From Sympetrum striolatum (lineage: Eukaryota > Arthropoda > Insecta > Odonata > Libellulidae): a stretch of DNA of 64,000 bases. Below are positions 36,701-50,167 of this stretch, piece after piece. The first letter of the stretch is position 1; the number at the start of each line of letters is the position of its first letter. The notes beneath the pieces are model-generated. The model saw only the letters and a program-made list of their open reading frames with translations, searched no databases and was not told the origin of the DNA. The stretch lies in NCBI GenBank assembly GCA_947579665.1, contig OX388349.1, positions 21,794,459 to 21,858,458 of the forward strand, written 5' to 3'. The position numbers and the translations under genes were made by a program.

Positions 36701-39700
36701 CCTCTTAATGCTGCCTAGCATAAATGGATGATTCTTATTAAATAAAATCAAAGTCATTCATGATTTTATACCATGATCTGTTCTATAATTTAGCCAATCT
36801 TGCCAATCATAGTATTTGAAGTTCTAAATATTTTAAACTATCACACTTATAATAATATTACAGCTTTCACATTATACTTATTTATGAGCTAATTCAACTT
36901 ACCCGTGTTGAATACATAGCCTCCAGCTTGAACAATGCATTGACCCCAAGGAGTATCAATGACAGTTCCAGAAGAACCAGTGTCATGCAAATAATTATCT
37001 GTATCAAATAGCAGATATAAATATTTAGTTGTTTCTGCCAAGAAGAAGGATTCCATCCTATCTTCTTTGCAATGGTTCCTAACATCCTTGATCTGAAATT
37101 TAACAGATCTGATAAAAAATCATTATCCAAATAACATGCTGATAGAATCCATATAAATAACTAATAACTCTTTACATGAAGCAACTTTTTCTGAGAAGCA
37201 TTTCACAAATGAAGAAAACATTAACTGATGAAAAATTATTGACCTCTCTAAAAAGGATAAAGTAATGATTTTATATTGTGAACAATGTGTGAAATTCACA
37301 GAGAATTTTTACTATTAGAAATCTTTCCTAAAAGCAGTAGTCCTTAAAAGTAGTAAATGATACTTTAACACAATGCATAGAAGAAGTACACGATAAAAAT
37401 GCATGAAAATGAAGAAATGTCAACAATGCTAACTCCACTATCACCAGAAAATAAATTTACTATATAAGTCGACCTTTGAAGCCTAAAAAAATCTCTCTAA
37501 AACCAGGGATCAAATTATATGCCGAACATAAAATTTAACCCTTTACCACCAAGGGATAAATAAGTGAAACTGCCTGCTTAACAATTGTTGTACACAAACT
37601 CTCGCAACTCACCACAATTAATTCTTGCTAAAACTAATTTTTGGTAAGTCTAATTAATGTAGATATCATATAAAACAAATTTCATCATGAAATGAATGAA
37701 AATACAATTATGGCTGAAAGTATGTTATGTTATGATATGTTCATTATAAAAGAGTTAAATGAATAAACCATTTTTATATCTTAAAAATAAATTTGACGCA
37801 TACATGCATATATATAAATAAATATATTTATTCTTTGCAAATTATATTCAGAGCTGGGGAAGTGGTGCCACAATTATTTCTTACTGAAATTAATTTTTAA
37901 CAAATTTCATCACGAAATACAATAGTGGCGGAAAGTAAAACTTTCAAGCCCAGCAAACTAATTATCCGCAAGTCAAATATATTTAGAAAATAAATTTGAT
38001 GCATATTCATTCTTCACTAATTATAATCATTTCTTCACATGTATTACTATAAAAAAAATTGATATTTTAGGTCGAAAAAATGTCGATGTCAAACATAGGC
38101 TAAAACCTGAAATTCACCTCAAAATTTTAGCAGTCTACTTAAACGGTGGATTAACTTATTCGCCATTAACCATACGCATATACGGTAGTTCAGAGGCAAT
38201 CAGAGGTAATGGTAAAATTATAACTTATCGTAAACTCAGAAATATAATAAAAGAATATTATTACTTAATTATTGAAATTTAAAAGACACATAAAAAGATA
38301 TTATTTGAGATCAACGCTACAAATGGTAGAATGCATGATAAAAATGAAAAATATTTAATGAGATGCATTCACTTATTCTCACTATTACAGATAGGTTGGC
38401 TAAAAATTCATAGATCATAACTTTTACTTCTCCATTTGAAACAAAAAGTATGTAAAATAAGGTCAGCTATTAGGAGACAAAAAAATGCCTTGTGATACCA
38501 AAAACTCAAAAACAGTGCAAAATTGCTTGAAAAGATTAATTTACAGAAACAACGACTTACAGTAGCATACCCACACGGTGTGCGAGCACTGTGTTGAATA
38601 CTTGACAGTATATCAGCTCCTACTTCCAATAAATATGGATCTTTGGTTATTCGATACAGGTACATGGTGGACTCAGCCAGCTCTGGTCGCAGTGGATATC
38701 CCTCTCTGTTAGTTCCAGGTTCCCCCTAAATCAAACCAGAATCAAGGAAACAAAAACACTAATGTGAAAAATAGTTCAGTGTATTGAGCCATCAACCAGT
38801 TACTACATAGAGGGAGAATTTTGAAAAACTACTAGATCCTGTGCATACTAGAAATCTTATTTAAAAAAACACAGTTTTGGTTTTTACTACACAAAAATAT
38901 AAACATGAAAAAGATGAGTGAATATTTTACACAAAGGTTATTTACATTCAATATGTTTTAGGAAAATTGGTATAATATCAGATGGTGATATAATTTCTGA
39001 TAGTTTATCAAAAAATAGGAGATCACACCAGTTCATTAGGAGATGACTGGTATTAGAATTTTCCTTGTCAGATTTATTAAAACCATTACACTGAAAAGTG
39101 ACACTAATAAAAGTAATAGTCAACAAAATCATTTTCATACATGTCATGTGATGTGAAATGATGAATTTACAACTAGAAGATGAAAACCTTTTCAATCCCA
39201 AATATTTTGAAAGAGTTTGAATGAGTTATTTAGCTATTATTGATTAAAAATTTACTAGAAATGCATCTAATTTTACTGAAAATATAGATAGAAGCCCACC
39301 TGTGGAATGTTATAGAACTCTGGCGTGAAACCATACTGCTTCCACACTCTGTGATAATTATGAAGAGACTTCATTGCTTTGTCAATATCACCTGTGGAAA
39401 ATGACAATAGTAACCATAATTCATTATCTTAAAATCCTAAACACTTTCAAAACAGAGAAAATAAAATTCGCCTTCTGAAATTAAGAATTTGCATGATCTA
39501 CATCACACAAATTTAAATTACTTTTCGCGGAGCTCAAGCAGCTTTGCACTCAAGCATTGAATAACTAAACTTTTAGCTTATTTGGAAAAATTGTTTCAAA
39601 TGAAGATGCATATGGGAAACATGATGCAAAACATTTATGATCCTGAAACAATAAACTACTAATCCTAATATTCTTAAGCCAATGGCTGGGTAACTTAAAA

Positions 39701-42700
39701 GTAAAATGAGTCATACCTAATGTTTGTAAGCAGTGTTAGAGAAGCAAAAAGACAGACAGGCATTGGAAACTGCATGCGTTTGAGACAATACTGTAGCAGA
39801 CTGTCAAACTGAGAACAGTAACAAGGATAATATGAAGAAATTATATACATTGGTATGAGTCAATGTTATAAATAATCAATTGGTACAGACATAGTTGGTT
39901 AATGATAAAACGTAGATCTACAGACAAACAGAGCAAAGCTATGCGACTCTGAACATACGAAGAAGAAGTGGCAGCAATTTTTAGAGTGAATTTTACAGGA
40001 ATATCAAAATGATGAACAGATTATAAGCAGGAAATATCAAGCATAGCTTGGTTCAAAATGCCAGAAATTTAATTTGAAACATCTTTTCACAGTATTCAGG
40101 AACAAAACATATTCATAGAAAGCGATTAAATCAGAATTTTGTCCTAATATATTTAGACAGGTCCTATTTATTGCAAAGTCAAATTTTATGGACCATATAC
40201 ATTAAGGTTTTAGCTACTCTCGCACAAATAATGTGTTATTAATTTTCATGGGGTAAGTAGGTACAAGGAGATGAGGATAAGATGATGATCTTCTGATTTA
40301 TGGAACAGATTAACATTTCATAGCATTCAAGAAAAGACCTCTTATTTACATTCTTAATTTCAATCACTACTGTTGATTTTTTATACCTTTGTAGTTAAAA
40401 TCATTACTCATAAGAGCTTAGCATTGTTAACCAGACACACGGAATTTGAGATGGCTAATTTATCATTGTTTCATTTAGGAAAGAAAGATATACCTCATTA
40501 TAAGAATAAATTGCAGTGAACTCCACTCCAACATGTGATACCTAAAAGGAGGTATGATAATAGAGAGAAAAATATACGCCAAATAAAGTGAGATTCTAAC
40601 CTAAATATTTTTCCAAAAGATATTCTAAATGGGGACTAATAAAAAATTGTTTAACATGTGCCTTATACAATTAAAATAAAATGGCTGTATAAAAAATTTA
40701 AATAATAACCTCCATCTTTCTGACAATGAGCAGAATACAGTATTTAATTTAGAACCAAAAAGCAGAATGAAGATAGGTAGCAAATAACTGATGATTAGAT
40801 GTGGTATTGCCCAAGAACACAGGCATTTTCGTACTTCTCTGATGAATGAGGGTCTACTTCTCATTGTGATCTTATTATCTAAGGTATGATTCCATATGTA
40901 ATGAAACAGTGTCTGCACAAGGAGACTTTAGCTTAAAATCAATGTTTTGGGGTAACTTTACGAAAGGCCATCACAGGCTTTTCATGAAGTTATGCCAAAA
41001 TAAGAAAACTTAGTATACTTCCAAAAGATAATTTATTGCGACCAGTTTTGATAAATTTCTAGCATCTTTAGGCACAGGAAATAAGGAGCATACAGTTTTT
41101 AAATGGTAAAATTAGGGGAGGGTGAGATGGGGGTGGTTCAAGAGGAACAAGAAGCTTCTTGGGAAGGGAGAAGAGTGGAGAAGTATGTGGGAAGGTAAAT
41201 GCTGTGGGATCCTTGGTCAGGGAAATTTGTTATTTCAATTATTTGTAGGAAGTTCAACTGCCATCCTTTGGTTTCTGGCTAGAGCATTCTCTGGAATTCT
41301 CCAGCCAGCCAGCTGGAGCATTTCAATACTGTATGCTCCTTATTTCTTGCACCTGAAGATGCTAGAAATTTAGTGAAACCGGTTGCAATAAACTACCTTG
41401 TGGAAGTATAAGTTTTCCTATTCTCTTTTCCGAGACTTAAGTTCACTCTAATAGTAAAGGAAACAACCAAATGCAAGTAATGGTATAATTTTGATAGTTT
41501 GTTTTCGCTGAAAAGCAGAATAACAAGTTTTAATCCAATTTATTAGACAACTTGATTCATTAGTGAGAACAAGCTCTAAATGGAGGAACATTGTTGATGA
41601 TATTATTTATTTCTGTGCATCTAAAAGTCATCATCTAAATTATGGTTTTAAAAGTGGTTTCAATCAGGCATTTGTGAAGAGAGGTACATCTGTAAACATT
41701 CCTCAATTTTTAGTATTTACTTCCCTGTTAGACCTTCTCTCAAGGGTTCCTTAAACGTTATGAAAGATATGCTCTCCTGTAAAGATACATCAATCATTTC
41801 CCTCAATCGACGGTTCACAAACTGACCTATTCAACTCCTTGGCTATATCTTTCATGCATTCAAATTTTCTCCTTCTCTGTCATTTAAATACTGAACTGTA
41901 CTTTTTTAAACGAACCAGTTTACTTACAAATTCTGGCGACATGTCATAAGCCTGAGGTCTTCCATTTAACCTACTTCTAAAAGGCTGCTTCAAAAACTCT
42001 TTTTCAAAGAATTTTCTTCAAGAACATATACCTCTTCATCTTATAAACAAGGTATCAGTATTATTACTAATCTTCAAAGTTAAAGAAGTTTCATATAAAA
42101 CAAATTCTATGTTAACTAGATACTTATATTACTGATTAAATAACATACATTGTGAATGATTTTAAAACAAAGATATCATTTTCTGGAGCTAGTTCTCTAA
42201 ATATATTGTGGATGGAAACAATAAAACAAATTTTGATAAAACATTTTGTGTTAACTGTGCAACTTTTTGCTTCCCTTAACAATGTAAGCCATTTTCAAAT
42301 ATATATCTAAATTTCCTACCTCTTTAAACTACAGTTAACAATTATTTTTAATTGCTCTCATCTAACTTATGCTCTATGACTGAGTCAACTAAGTACCAAC
42401 CAGAGCAATTAGGACAATTAAGCCATGCATGCAGACATTGCAATACTATACAACCTACTAACCCACAAGACTGAGCGTCCCAGGCCAGAAAGCTTCAAGA
42501 CTTTGGAAGACTGGAAGAGCCACCTGACCCCTTGTCATGGACACCCAAAAATGCCAGTCATTTTGGCGGAGGTACCTATTGATGGCAACTCTGCCCTCGC
42601 CAAAAGTAGCTGCCAACTCGGGCCTTTGGAGCAAAATGGCTCCCTTGGCCAAATATTCGTAGTAAGAGTCCACACCAGCACCGATTCCTGCATCTGATGC

Positions 42701-45700
42701 AGTCCACCTTCCGGTTTGTACATCAATGTGATTTCCCAGAAGGCCAATGGAAGAGCGATGATGATGAAGAGCGTTTAAAGCCTTCAAAGCAACCTGCAAG
42801 AAACATAAATGATAATAGCATAAATATTTACATTGAGGTCAACCATAGCGCACAGTTAACTAGCCTTTTGTATGTTCAAGCCACTCACACACTTGTCTGA
42901 CACCATTTCTTTCATTCAAATTTCATTTTAATCACAGACATATTTTTAGAGACCAAAACCATAGTAACACATCTGTTTTACTTTCATTATGAAGATGAAG
43001 AATCATCTTTCAGCAATATTCACTCTAAGGAAATAAGGAGGATAACTCTCCTCAATTCACTAATGTTTTTCCTGACAAGCTTAATTAGCTGACTAACTCA
43101 TACTCTGAATTTAAGAATGGAAAATAATGAGACAAAAGAGGGAATTCATAAATCACAAAATGTGATTAGTCCTCAGCGAGTATTTTATACCTTTAATATC
43201 TTGATGCTTAGAAAAAAGATTCATTGTTGGCACCTAGATTATGGGACTAAATTGAATATAAACAATAAATAAGTGAAAAATGAGCATTGAGTAGGTAAGA
43301 AATTATATCTAAGGACATTCTGCTAGGATATTTTTGTTATTAAAGGCTCTTTTGCATCTGTAATACGATATACTAATTTTTAACAGAACTATCTAAAAAT
43401 ATAATCTACAACAATAACTTTCAATTAATAAGAACAATGTTGTTATTCATATTTGGATTCATTGCCCAGGCTATAATACAATAAATATTTCTGTTTTATC
43501 ACAATCAAACAATTATCTCAGGCAGAGAGACTTAACTAGGATTTCATTTATCCTGAGGAGACCCCTCCAGAGAATGCCTTTATAAGGATAAATTGATAAC
43601 AGATTTAAAAAACAATAATTGTTGAAATAAAAATTGAAAAGTCAGATGTAGTTTATCTTACCTCCTCATAAACTGGATCTCCAGTGAGGCGGGAAAGAGT
43701 TCCAAACTCAACAATGAAAGTTCCAACACCAGCGGTGCAGGTGACAGTTGTCTCTCCTGGTGGGATCCCATGACGCAAGTTTACAGTGCCATATGGCATA
43801 CCAGTAGATGTATCAAATGCTGCCAACAATCGGCGGGCCACATCCTCCGCTAGCCTTAGAAGAGGGCCATTACAAGGCCATCCAGGTTCAACCTTAACAC
43901 CAGCTCTGATTAAAAGATTTTGAGGAATAGAGAATAAATCATGATGGCTCTTACATAAGAGGAATGATGAAATTTAGGTTTTAACATAAATGGAAATAAA
44001 TTGCTATTTCTAAAACTAGATCCAACATCATTATCTTACAGTTAGTTTTGTATCGAATACTGCTGAATCTGACTACAATATTTTTAGAGGAAAAAGTTGA
44101 TTTGACAAAATTATATGAAACAGGCAACAATCTACATGAAATTTACAATCCTCATATTTGTTTGTAACAAAATCAAAGGTTTGAACTTGGGCTAATAAAA
44201 TTCTTTTAACATACAGACCACTGAATTAAGGTTGACGAGATAGAAAAGAGTATAGATCCTGTTCAACAAGGGCAATCACTTCCTTAGACAGGTAACATCT
44301 GTCAGCTATGTTAATTCTTCTGGTCTAGAGTAAAAGAGCAAATATGAGCACTGTCCATTTTTGGCTGTCTGGCTTTGAAGATGTTTGCTTTGGGAGCAAA
44401 ATATGCATATTGGCATAGTATTTACATACAATTTAACCATCTGCGGCCTTCTATTATTATACCTGTTAATTTGTTTATTTAGTTGGTAATGGGTAAGAGA
44501 AAATGACATTTTTGGGTAAACAAAATGAAGAAAAGTGGCTGTATGTATTTGTTTAAAGCCATCTTTTGACATGGAAGTGAAAAATGGAATTGCAAAGTTA
44601 AGCATGTGAGTAATGGCACCAATCAACTGGCACCAGTTGACAGGCATACGGAAGCATGCTAACTATACTGGAAACCAGTAAAATTAAAAGAGAGTTCAAC
44701 TTTCTTAAATTTGAAGTGACTAAAATAAATAATATGAAGAGAATGAGTTGAGAAGCAGAACAACCTGAAAAACTGTATGAAAGGGATGCTAACAAATCAA
44801 ATAAGTTAATTTGTAACTGTAGGAAGGATGGCGAAAAGTAAAATGGTCATGAATGAAAAGAAAATGTATAATTGAAGCGTGTAAGAGCCATATTTATTCA
44901 CTTCACTTATGAGTCCATCATACTATTATTATATGTTTCATTCTGTACGTAAGAATTCTGAATAATAAAAAACTTTTGCTGATAAAAAATGAACCATCAT
45001 CAGGTTACTTTAAAATAAAGGACTTGTTTGAATGATATTCATAAACATATTTGCATATGAATCAAAAAATGTTTCTATAGAGTACTACTGAAATATCATT
45101 AATTCCACATTAAGGTTTCTGATGGGAAGGAATACAGAGATATGAGAGAACAATCATTGACTTTATTTATTTATGACTCAATTTAAAAGAAAACCGCTAA
45201 CCCTGGCACCAACAATCTGCGATCATTAACTTTGCCAGAATATTTTACATAGTTTATGTAAGCAGCAAGGATTCAAAAGTGGTAAACACGAAAGAATGAT
45301 ACTTCTATAAATTAGAAAAAAGAGCAAACATATAAACTATTATGTAAGGCTATAATTCACTTAACTTACCGGTAAGACGATAAATGAGCACTCAGAAGCC
45401 CTCCAATTATCCTGATATTGGTTTCAAAGACAGAAACGTTGATGTTAGCATCAAAGTTGGCATTATTAGCAACGATTTCAGCAACCCTTTGAAACTCGCT
45501 ATAATTCCCCATCACAGCAAGGGTATCTAAGGCGTCGATTAATGTCAAAGAATAACTTCCCCATGTATCAATTCCATCACAGCTAAGCGGCCGCAACTCG
45601 TCATATGGATAAGCATATTTTAAATAGCTATCGTAAGCATGTTGGAACATAGATCGTACCTCCTCTCTGTGGCGATAAAAGTAGAAATAATGATAATATT

Positions 45701-45915
45701 AATTACGTAACAACGAAGCACAAATCACTTCGAGGATAATTTAAACGTTGACATCAGTTGATTTCGGCCAGCGAGAATCTTCACTACTGTAATTACCTTA
45801 GCACTTCTATATCTTTGCTGCTATAATATCTTAACCCGGATACAAGATTTAAAGATATAACATTAATTAATAAAATAGCCACGTAAACATAAAAACACAA
45901 CTTAAGCAGAAACAT
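33051..45915 (-). CDS. Edem2: ER degradation-enhancing alpha-mannosidase-like protein 2 (EDEM2), nine exons
   Basis: Nine exons with GT-AG introns and compatible phases give 2403 nt, an 800-residue protein plus stop. Residues 1 to about 27 form a signal peptide ([16 protein letters not shown]...). Residues about 40-490 are a GH47 domain with the EDEM2 landmarks [34 protein letters not shown] (Glu121), [27 protein letters not shown] (Asp244), [42 protein letters not shown] (Glu376), [10 protein letters not shown] and AGGYVFNT. A long acidic/lysine-rich tail follows, ending with a conserved YLTCNAQPF motif (Cys781). In mammals EDEM2 works in the ER lumen with TXNDC11, trimming Man9 to Man8 on misfolded glycoproteins to start ERAD. 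Human EDEM2 has 578 residues, so the extra length here is mainly the tail. No break was seen; the gene appears intact. Confidence 0.96.
33920..35055 (+). repeat. Box-B tandem array element, copy A (EDEM2 intron 8)
   Basis: Six GGTTCGA motifs start at 34096, 34272, 34443, 34608, 34765 and 34913, spacing 176, 171, 165, 157 and 148 bp. Each sits in a degenerate unit and most are followed by a CCAG-like end. The element starts near tatctattatatgtagatgc and ends with a hairpin (gcttgca/tgcaagc, 35027-35043) then attttactc. An AT/AG microsatellite lies near the 5' end. The same start, order and end occur inverted at 53,944-55,440. No open frame of note. The layout resembles non-autonomous Helitron/Helentron elements; family assignment is inferred. 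Confidence 0.75.
35853..36118 (-). CDS. Edem2: EDEM2 exon 8
   Basis: Acceptor ttccttgtag|aa, donor tctggg|gtaagg, 266 nt. It encodes [13 protein letters not shown], the end of the GH47-like region, followed by a charged [14 protein letters not shown] linker. Confidence 0.93.
36903..37092 (-). CDS. Edem2: EDEM2 exon 7
   Basis: Acceptor aaatttcag|atc, donor acacgg|gtaagt, 190 nt. It encodes [20 protein letters not shown] through QAGGYVFNT. Confidence 0.95.
37612..38030. repeat. Diverged 256-bp tandem duplication in EDEM2 intron 6
   Basis: The start ccacaattaattcttgct (37612) recurs as ccacaattatttcttact (37868). Further shared blocks include aaatttcatca and gaaaataaatttgatgcat. Confidence 0.7.
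38561..38725 (-). CDS. Edem2: EDEM2 exon 6
   Basis: Acceptor ttgatttag|ggg, donor gctact|gtaagt, 165 nt in phase 0. It encodes [19 protein letters not shown] through TPCGYAT. Confidence 0.95.
39300..39391 (-). CDS. Edem2: EDEM2 exon 5
   Basis: Acceptor ttttccacag|gt, donor ccacag|gtgggc, 92 nt. It encodes [19 protein letters not shown] and [12 protein letters not shown]. Confidence 0.95.
41003..41418. mobile_element. 416-bp MITE with ~95-bp inverted ends in EDEM2 intron 4
   Basis: The left arm contains atacttcc, tttattgcgacc, aaatttctagcatctt and aaataaggagcatacag. Each is found inverted, in order, at 41,324-41,418. The core is purine-rich near 41,110-41,200. The ends share a gaccggttt-like block with other palindromic repeats in the window, but the superfamily is not clear. 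Confidence 0.85.
42463..42793 (-). CDS. Edem2: EDEM2 exon 4
   Basis: Acceptor ttcttgcag|gtt, 331 nt. It encodes [15 protein letters not shown] through WPGTLSLV with the NHIDV and [10 protein letters not shown] motifs. The donor gttagt is weaker than the others but is required by the phase and by the next exon. Confidence 0.93.
43662..43905 (-). CDS. Edem2: EDEM2 exon 3
   Basis: Acceptor ttaatcag|a, donor gag|gtaaga, 244 nt. It encodes [19 protein letters not shown] through TGDPVYEE. Confidence 0.95.
45370..45666 (-). CDS. Edem2: EDEM2 exon 2
   Basis: Acceptor tcgccacag|a, donor ttaccg|gtaagt. It encodes [16 protein letters not shown] through [11 protein letters not shown], including VFETNIR. 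Confidence 0.95.
45797..45915 (-). CDS. Edem2: EDEM2 exon 1
   Basis: ATG at 45915-45913. It encodes the signal peptide and [12 protein letters not shown], with donor ctaag|gtaatt in phase 2. This ATG was chosen because it is in frame with exon 2 and gives a hydrophobic leader. A longer frame starting at 46061 is out of phase. Confidence 0.85.
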
Positions 45916-46060
45916 TTCGTTAACGACATCTGAAAGCTCACGCTGCGAATGCTTACGCATTTAAATGTACGGTCGAAATTTTTTCCGCCATTCAAATTAA
46001 AAGGTGGCTCGAAGGCACCAGGAAATAGAAATAATTTTTGTGACGGGTGAGGCCTTGGCA
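45916..46060 (-). promoter_or_regulatory. Edem2: Likely 5' UTR/promoter of EDEM2
   Basis: GC is raised relative to flanks immediately upstream of the start codon. No convincing TATA box or ERSE/UPRE element was identified by eye. Confidence 0.4.
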
Positions 46061-49000
46061 ACTATTTGTTTGTTTATTGCTTTCTTGCTGTATTCTTGTT
46101 CTTAGGACTACTGTGCTATTGTGGATCATTAAAGATCTTTGACAAATAGCTTACAGACTTTATGTTCATTATCCGGACTGGGTGGCCCGGAACAATTTTC
46201 TTCAATAATCTTGCAATACATTACAAATGAATAGTATAAGTTAATTTATGATTTTTATAATTAAGGGGTCTCATTGATCATAAGATATCTATCTTATAGG
46301 TTTGTGATGTATTGTGTTCTATGCAACTATTCAAGTTTAGTATATTAAGTGATTACGCTCACCTTATACTTGATTTTCCTCTCCTAAATTTTTTATTCTG
46401 CATTCTCCTTCATAAGTCTTTCAGATGCACATAAAACAAATAACCCATTCGTAAATAATTTTGAGCGCAGTTTGCTTATACCTCTTTATCGCTTCGCTGA
46501 GTTTACGTTGCCTCTCGCTGAGGAGACCCAAAGTAAACAATTCTCATCTTATCTTTTTCTTGTATCTCGAATCTACACACCCATATTTAATCTCTTTTTA
46601 AAGAGAGCAGGAATTATAACTTTATTCGTTACATGCATGCTTTCTGGGTAGCTTCCCAGCCCTGTCAGACATTTTTCAAGTCCGTTTTTCCTTGGGAACT
46701 TTCTGGGTAGCTTTACATCAAACGGACAGTTTTGATTTTTATACCGATCTTAAGTTTATATATCTGAAAATCAACGCAAGAATAATATATGAAATTAAGC
46801 TTCAAGAACTGAAAATCTTTCACAGAATCAACAGCCTATTCATTTCTTTTGTCTACTGAGACTTTGCATAAGAGAGAATGCATAATTAACATTGTCAGGT
46901 GGAATTATTATAAATAAGTGGGCAATTCACCCTCATAATAAAAGAGGAAATGGATTTCATATAGCAAAGCCAATATTATGTATCTTCCTAGCTGTTACTT
47001 TACTATTATTATTTATAAATTTTCTATTGAAACAAATAATTATATAGTGCATGTGGTTAATTGTTTCACTTGGATTTTTTTAGCAATCAAGCATAAGTCT
47101 TTCATCATGTATTTTACACAGCATTTGGTTTACTCTGAAAGGCATATGGCTCTTCCATTTTGAGATGATTTATTCTGCTGAGAATAATTGTATAATTTCT
47201 AGTCCTTTTCCCCATGAGTCACTTTCCCCTTTGGTTGATTATCTAGGAATTTGTGTGTAATACAATAATGAGAGATTGGATGAGTCAAATGAAAATTGAT
47301 TGAATTGATGTTCTAATAACCTTTTAGTCACATGGGAGTTATTTTTGGGACATTACCCTGTAATGCTGCATACATATCTAAGTGTCTTGTTATGCTTCTT
47401 ATAAAAGACATTTTGATTTGTGAGAATGGAATTGTTTGTATTCAGTCTCAACAAACAGTGTTCTTTAAGCTTTTCAGTGTAAAAGGAATGACAATGAACT
47501 TTCTGGTTAAGTTGAAAACTGTTTTGTAAATATACTTATATAAATATAAATATATACTTCCCAAAGTTTAACAGCATTCTGAAGGAAATTGTTCAAAATA
47601 CTAGAAAGTTAGCTCACTCCAATCAGTCTTCTTATGCAGGTACTTCTCTAGCTTTACAAAGAAATTTTTTCTTCTTCGTTTACTCTTTCCAAATATTGCT
47701 TAGCAACTGTTCTCAGTGAATGAATTTTCATTCAAAGAACTGTTTAAATGTTTTTTTTATATATGTCCAAAGAAATGGTGTTTTGCAATGTCAGGCAATT
47801 TCTTTGATTCAGATTCTGTGATTCTCCTAATCTTACCTAATTACTGGATATCGGTCTTTTCAGAACCATAACTAATTCTATCAGCTATTATTCGAGAGTA
47901 TGCTAATTGACTTTCTTTTAGATTAACATTTTGAGAATGATTTGCAGGCACAGATTTTACTTTGACTTCTATATTGGTTCAATTGTATTGCAATTTTACA
48001 GCTATCTCAGTATCAGTAATTCTTTTCAACATTAAGTTGTGTGATTCATTGATTTGTAAATGCTATGAGTTATAACTCTGTAAAAAGAGGATCTTCTGTC
48101 TGCAGCTGTTGGACCATATTCTGGTAGACCTACAGATTTGGTCAAAAATGTCCTGAAGAAACCTCTCATTCAACTGTTTTCTCATGCTTGTGTTTAATAT
48201 GATCTTCCAAATCACCAGTTCCATTATTTGCTCCTGAAAAATATGTTCCTATCCATCAAACATTTTGAAATGAACGCATTTATTATTATTTCATGATTTT
48301 TTTATGCTGTTGAATTTTTCCAATAATTTCATTTGATTGGTATTGATTTAGAAATTTTAATTTGAAGTTTCTCTGACATGAACCACTCTTATGCTTGCAC
48401 AGCCCTCTGTTCATATTTGCTGGGGAAGTTACAGATGAAAAATCCCTCTGGTGATACATAAGTATCTAATTTACTCTCAGTATTTTAAGTCAATGACCTA
48501 TGCCTTTTCTTCATCAATCCTAACTAAATTAAAACTCATTTGCAAATATTAAAAAATATTAGCAAATTAAAACTCATTTATCTACCAAGAAGTTTAGTAG
48601 TATGTTCATAAAAAATTAAAATTGCAGATATTTTTCCCGTCTATCTGTATGTAATGAAATTTAACTCTTTTGCCTTGTACAAAAATTCCATATAAATGTT
48701 CACTGGGGTTGTTTTAGTTTTTGTGTATTTATCTGTAGTGATTTGTTTGTTGAAATGCATTTAGGTGGGAAAATAGTGTATCTGTGTCCATTTCAATATA
48801 CCTCTTTTGTATCCATAGATAGCAAATCTATACATCCAGTCATGAAACTCTTTGGGCAAATTTTAATTTGATATTTGTCCAAATGCTGCATTTTTCATTT
48901 GTTGGTGTATTTTTTGCAGGAAGCAGGGAACTTTGCCTTTAAAATGGTGCATCATGTATATGTTTTGATGGAGATGAAGGGAGAAAAGTACCGACCACCA

Positions 49001-50088
49001 AAAATGGATGTTTAGAGAATATATAGAAAGATAGGGACTGTTCTCTACTTCCTTGAGGGTAGTTTTAAGCATATAGAATCCCAAAGATCTGTAGATGTAA
49101 TGTTCATTAGCCATAGAGTTTGTAATGGAAAAGGTAAATTACCTTTTACCGTACAGTCATGGCATACAGAAAAATGCTTGGAATAGTTAATATTATTGGT
49201 TTCATAGATCTCCAATAGCCATCTTTGTCAGCTCCCTGCATCCAGTTTCCACCAGTTTTCAGATATGAGAAAAGCCTTGTTTACCAACTTTCTAAGAAGT
49301 ACTCAAAGAACATTACGGTAGCCATGCTACCATCTTATAGTAATAACTCCAGGCCTCTCTGTTGTTTCTGAAAACTAGTGGCAATGGGGTGAGGAGCACA
49401 GACAAAGTTGGCCGTTGCCTTTTAAATCTGTAATTCATTAACAGCCATGTTCAAATTTTTTATCTTACAACAGTTAGTAATCCTAACATTTTAAAAATAG
49501 AACAATAAGAAGCATTTTAATTACTGTTCATCATTTTTTTTGCAATTTTTATCTGAATTACAAATATATCATGAATTGGATTCCAAGAACTGGGCTTGGT
49601 TTATTGTTAATTAACACAGCGATTGTGATTAAATGAAATTATAGCTATTTAGGACATGCAAGGTTAGGTTTTGCAAGAATTTATATTTACATCCATAATT
49701 TCACACATCATTAACTAAAATATGGGAAATATTTACAGGTTTTATTGTATGAGCATGATTTTAGACATATTCTATTACATACCATTATTTATTTGTTTTA
49801 TTATTTTTTAATTGGTGTCTGATGGCTAGGAACTTATGCTTAGCAGGACCAAGACAACTTTCTCAAAAGACTTCATAATTTTTATTTATTATGTAAGTAA
49901 AATATGTCCTAATGACTGTTTTTTTAATTCCATCTTAAGATTAATAATAAAGGTAATTAGTATAGTAAGTCTAATTTTTACCTGGCCATCTGAAAAATAA
50001 AAATATGATTTTGTACATTGCGATTGATCATGCCTGATATTAGATCCTTGGAAAAATATAACAATATGATTATATATGTTCATTGATG
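46061..50088. other. Long stretch without a recognised gene
   Basis: AT-rich DNA upstream of EDEM2. Minus-strand frames around 48,700-49,110 have stretches that look loosely protein-like but carry stops and no confident motif. No repeat boundaries were recognised. Confidence 0.4.
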
Positions 50089-50090
50089 TA

Positions 50091-50167
50091 CAGTCCTGGC
50101 CAAAATTAACGCAGCACCGGCCGTAAGGATCGCTAGGGAGGTGCTGCGTTAATTTTGGCCAGGACTG
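50091..50167. mobile_element. 77-bp Tc1/mariner-type MITE
   Basis: Perfect 28-bp inverted ends (50091-50118 and 50140-50167) start cagtcctggccaaaatta and are flanked on both sides by the dinucleotide TA. CAGTxxTGGCCAAAATTAA-like termini with TA duplications are typical of Tc1-like elements. Only 21 bp separate the arms. Confidence 0.93.

Noticed and set aside
42425..42900. Plus-strand and second minus-strand frames over EDEM2 exon 4
   Set aside because: Shadows of the real frame, which carries the GH47 motifs.
45867..46061. Longer minus-strand frame starting at 46,061 as the EDEM2 start
   Set aside because: It stops at 45,867 and is out of phase with exon 2. The ATG at 45,915 in the other frame gives a signal peptide and joins correctly.
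48700..49114. Possible B-family DNA polymerase relic (MDTDTLF and KNAAFG-like strings on the minus strand)
   Set aside because: The strings lie in different frames with several stops, and the expected neighbouring motifs are missing. The match is too weak to annotate.
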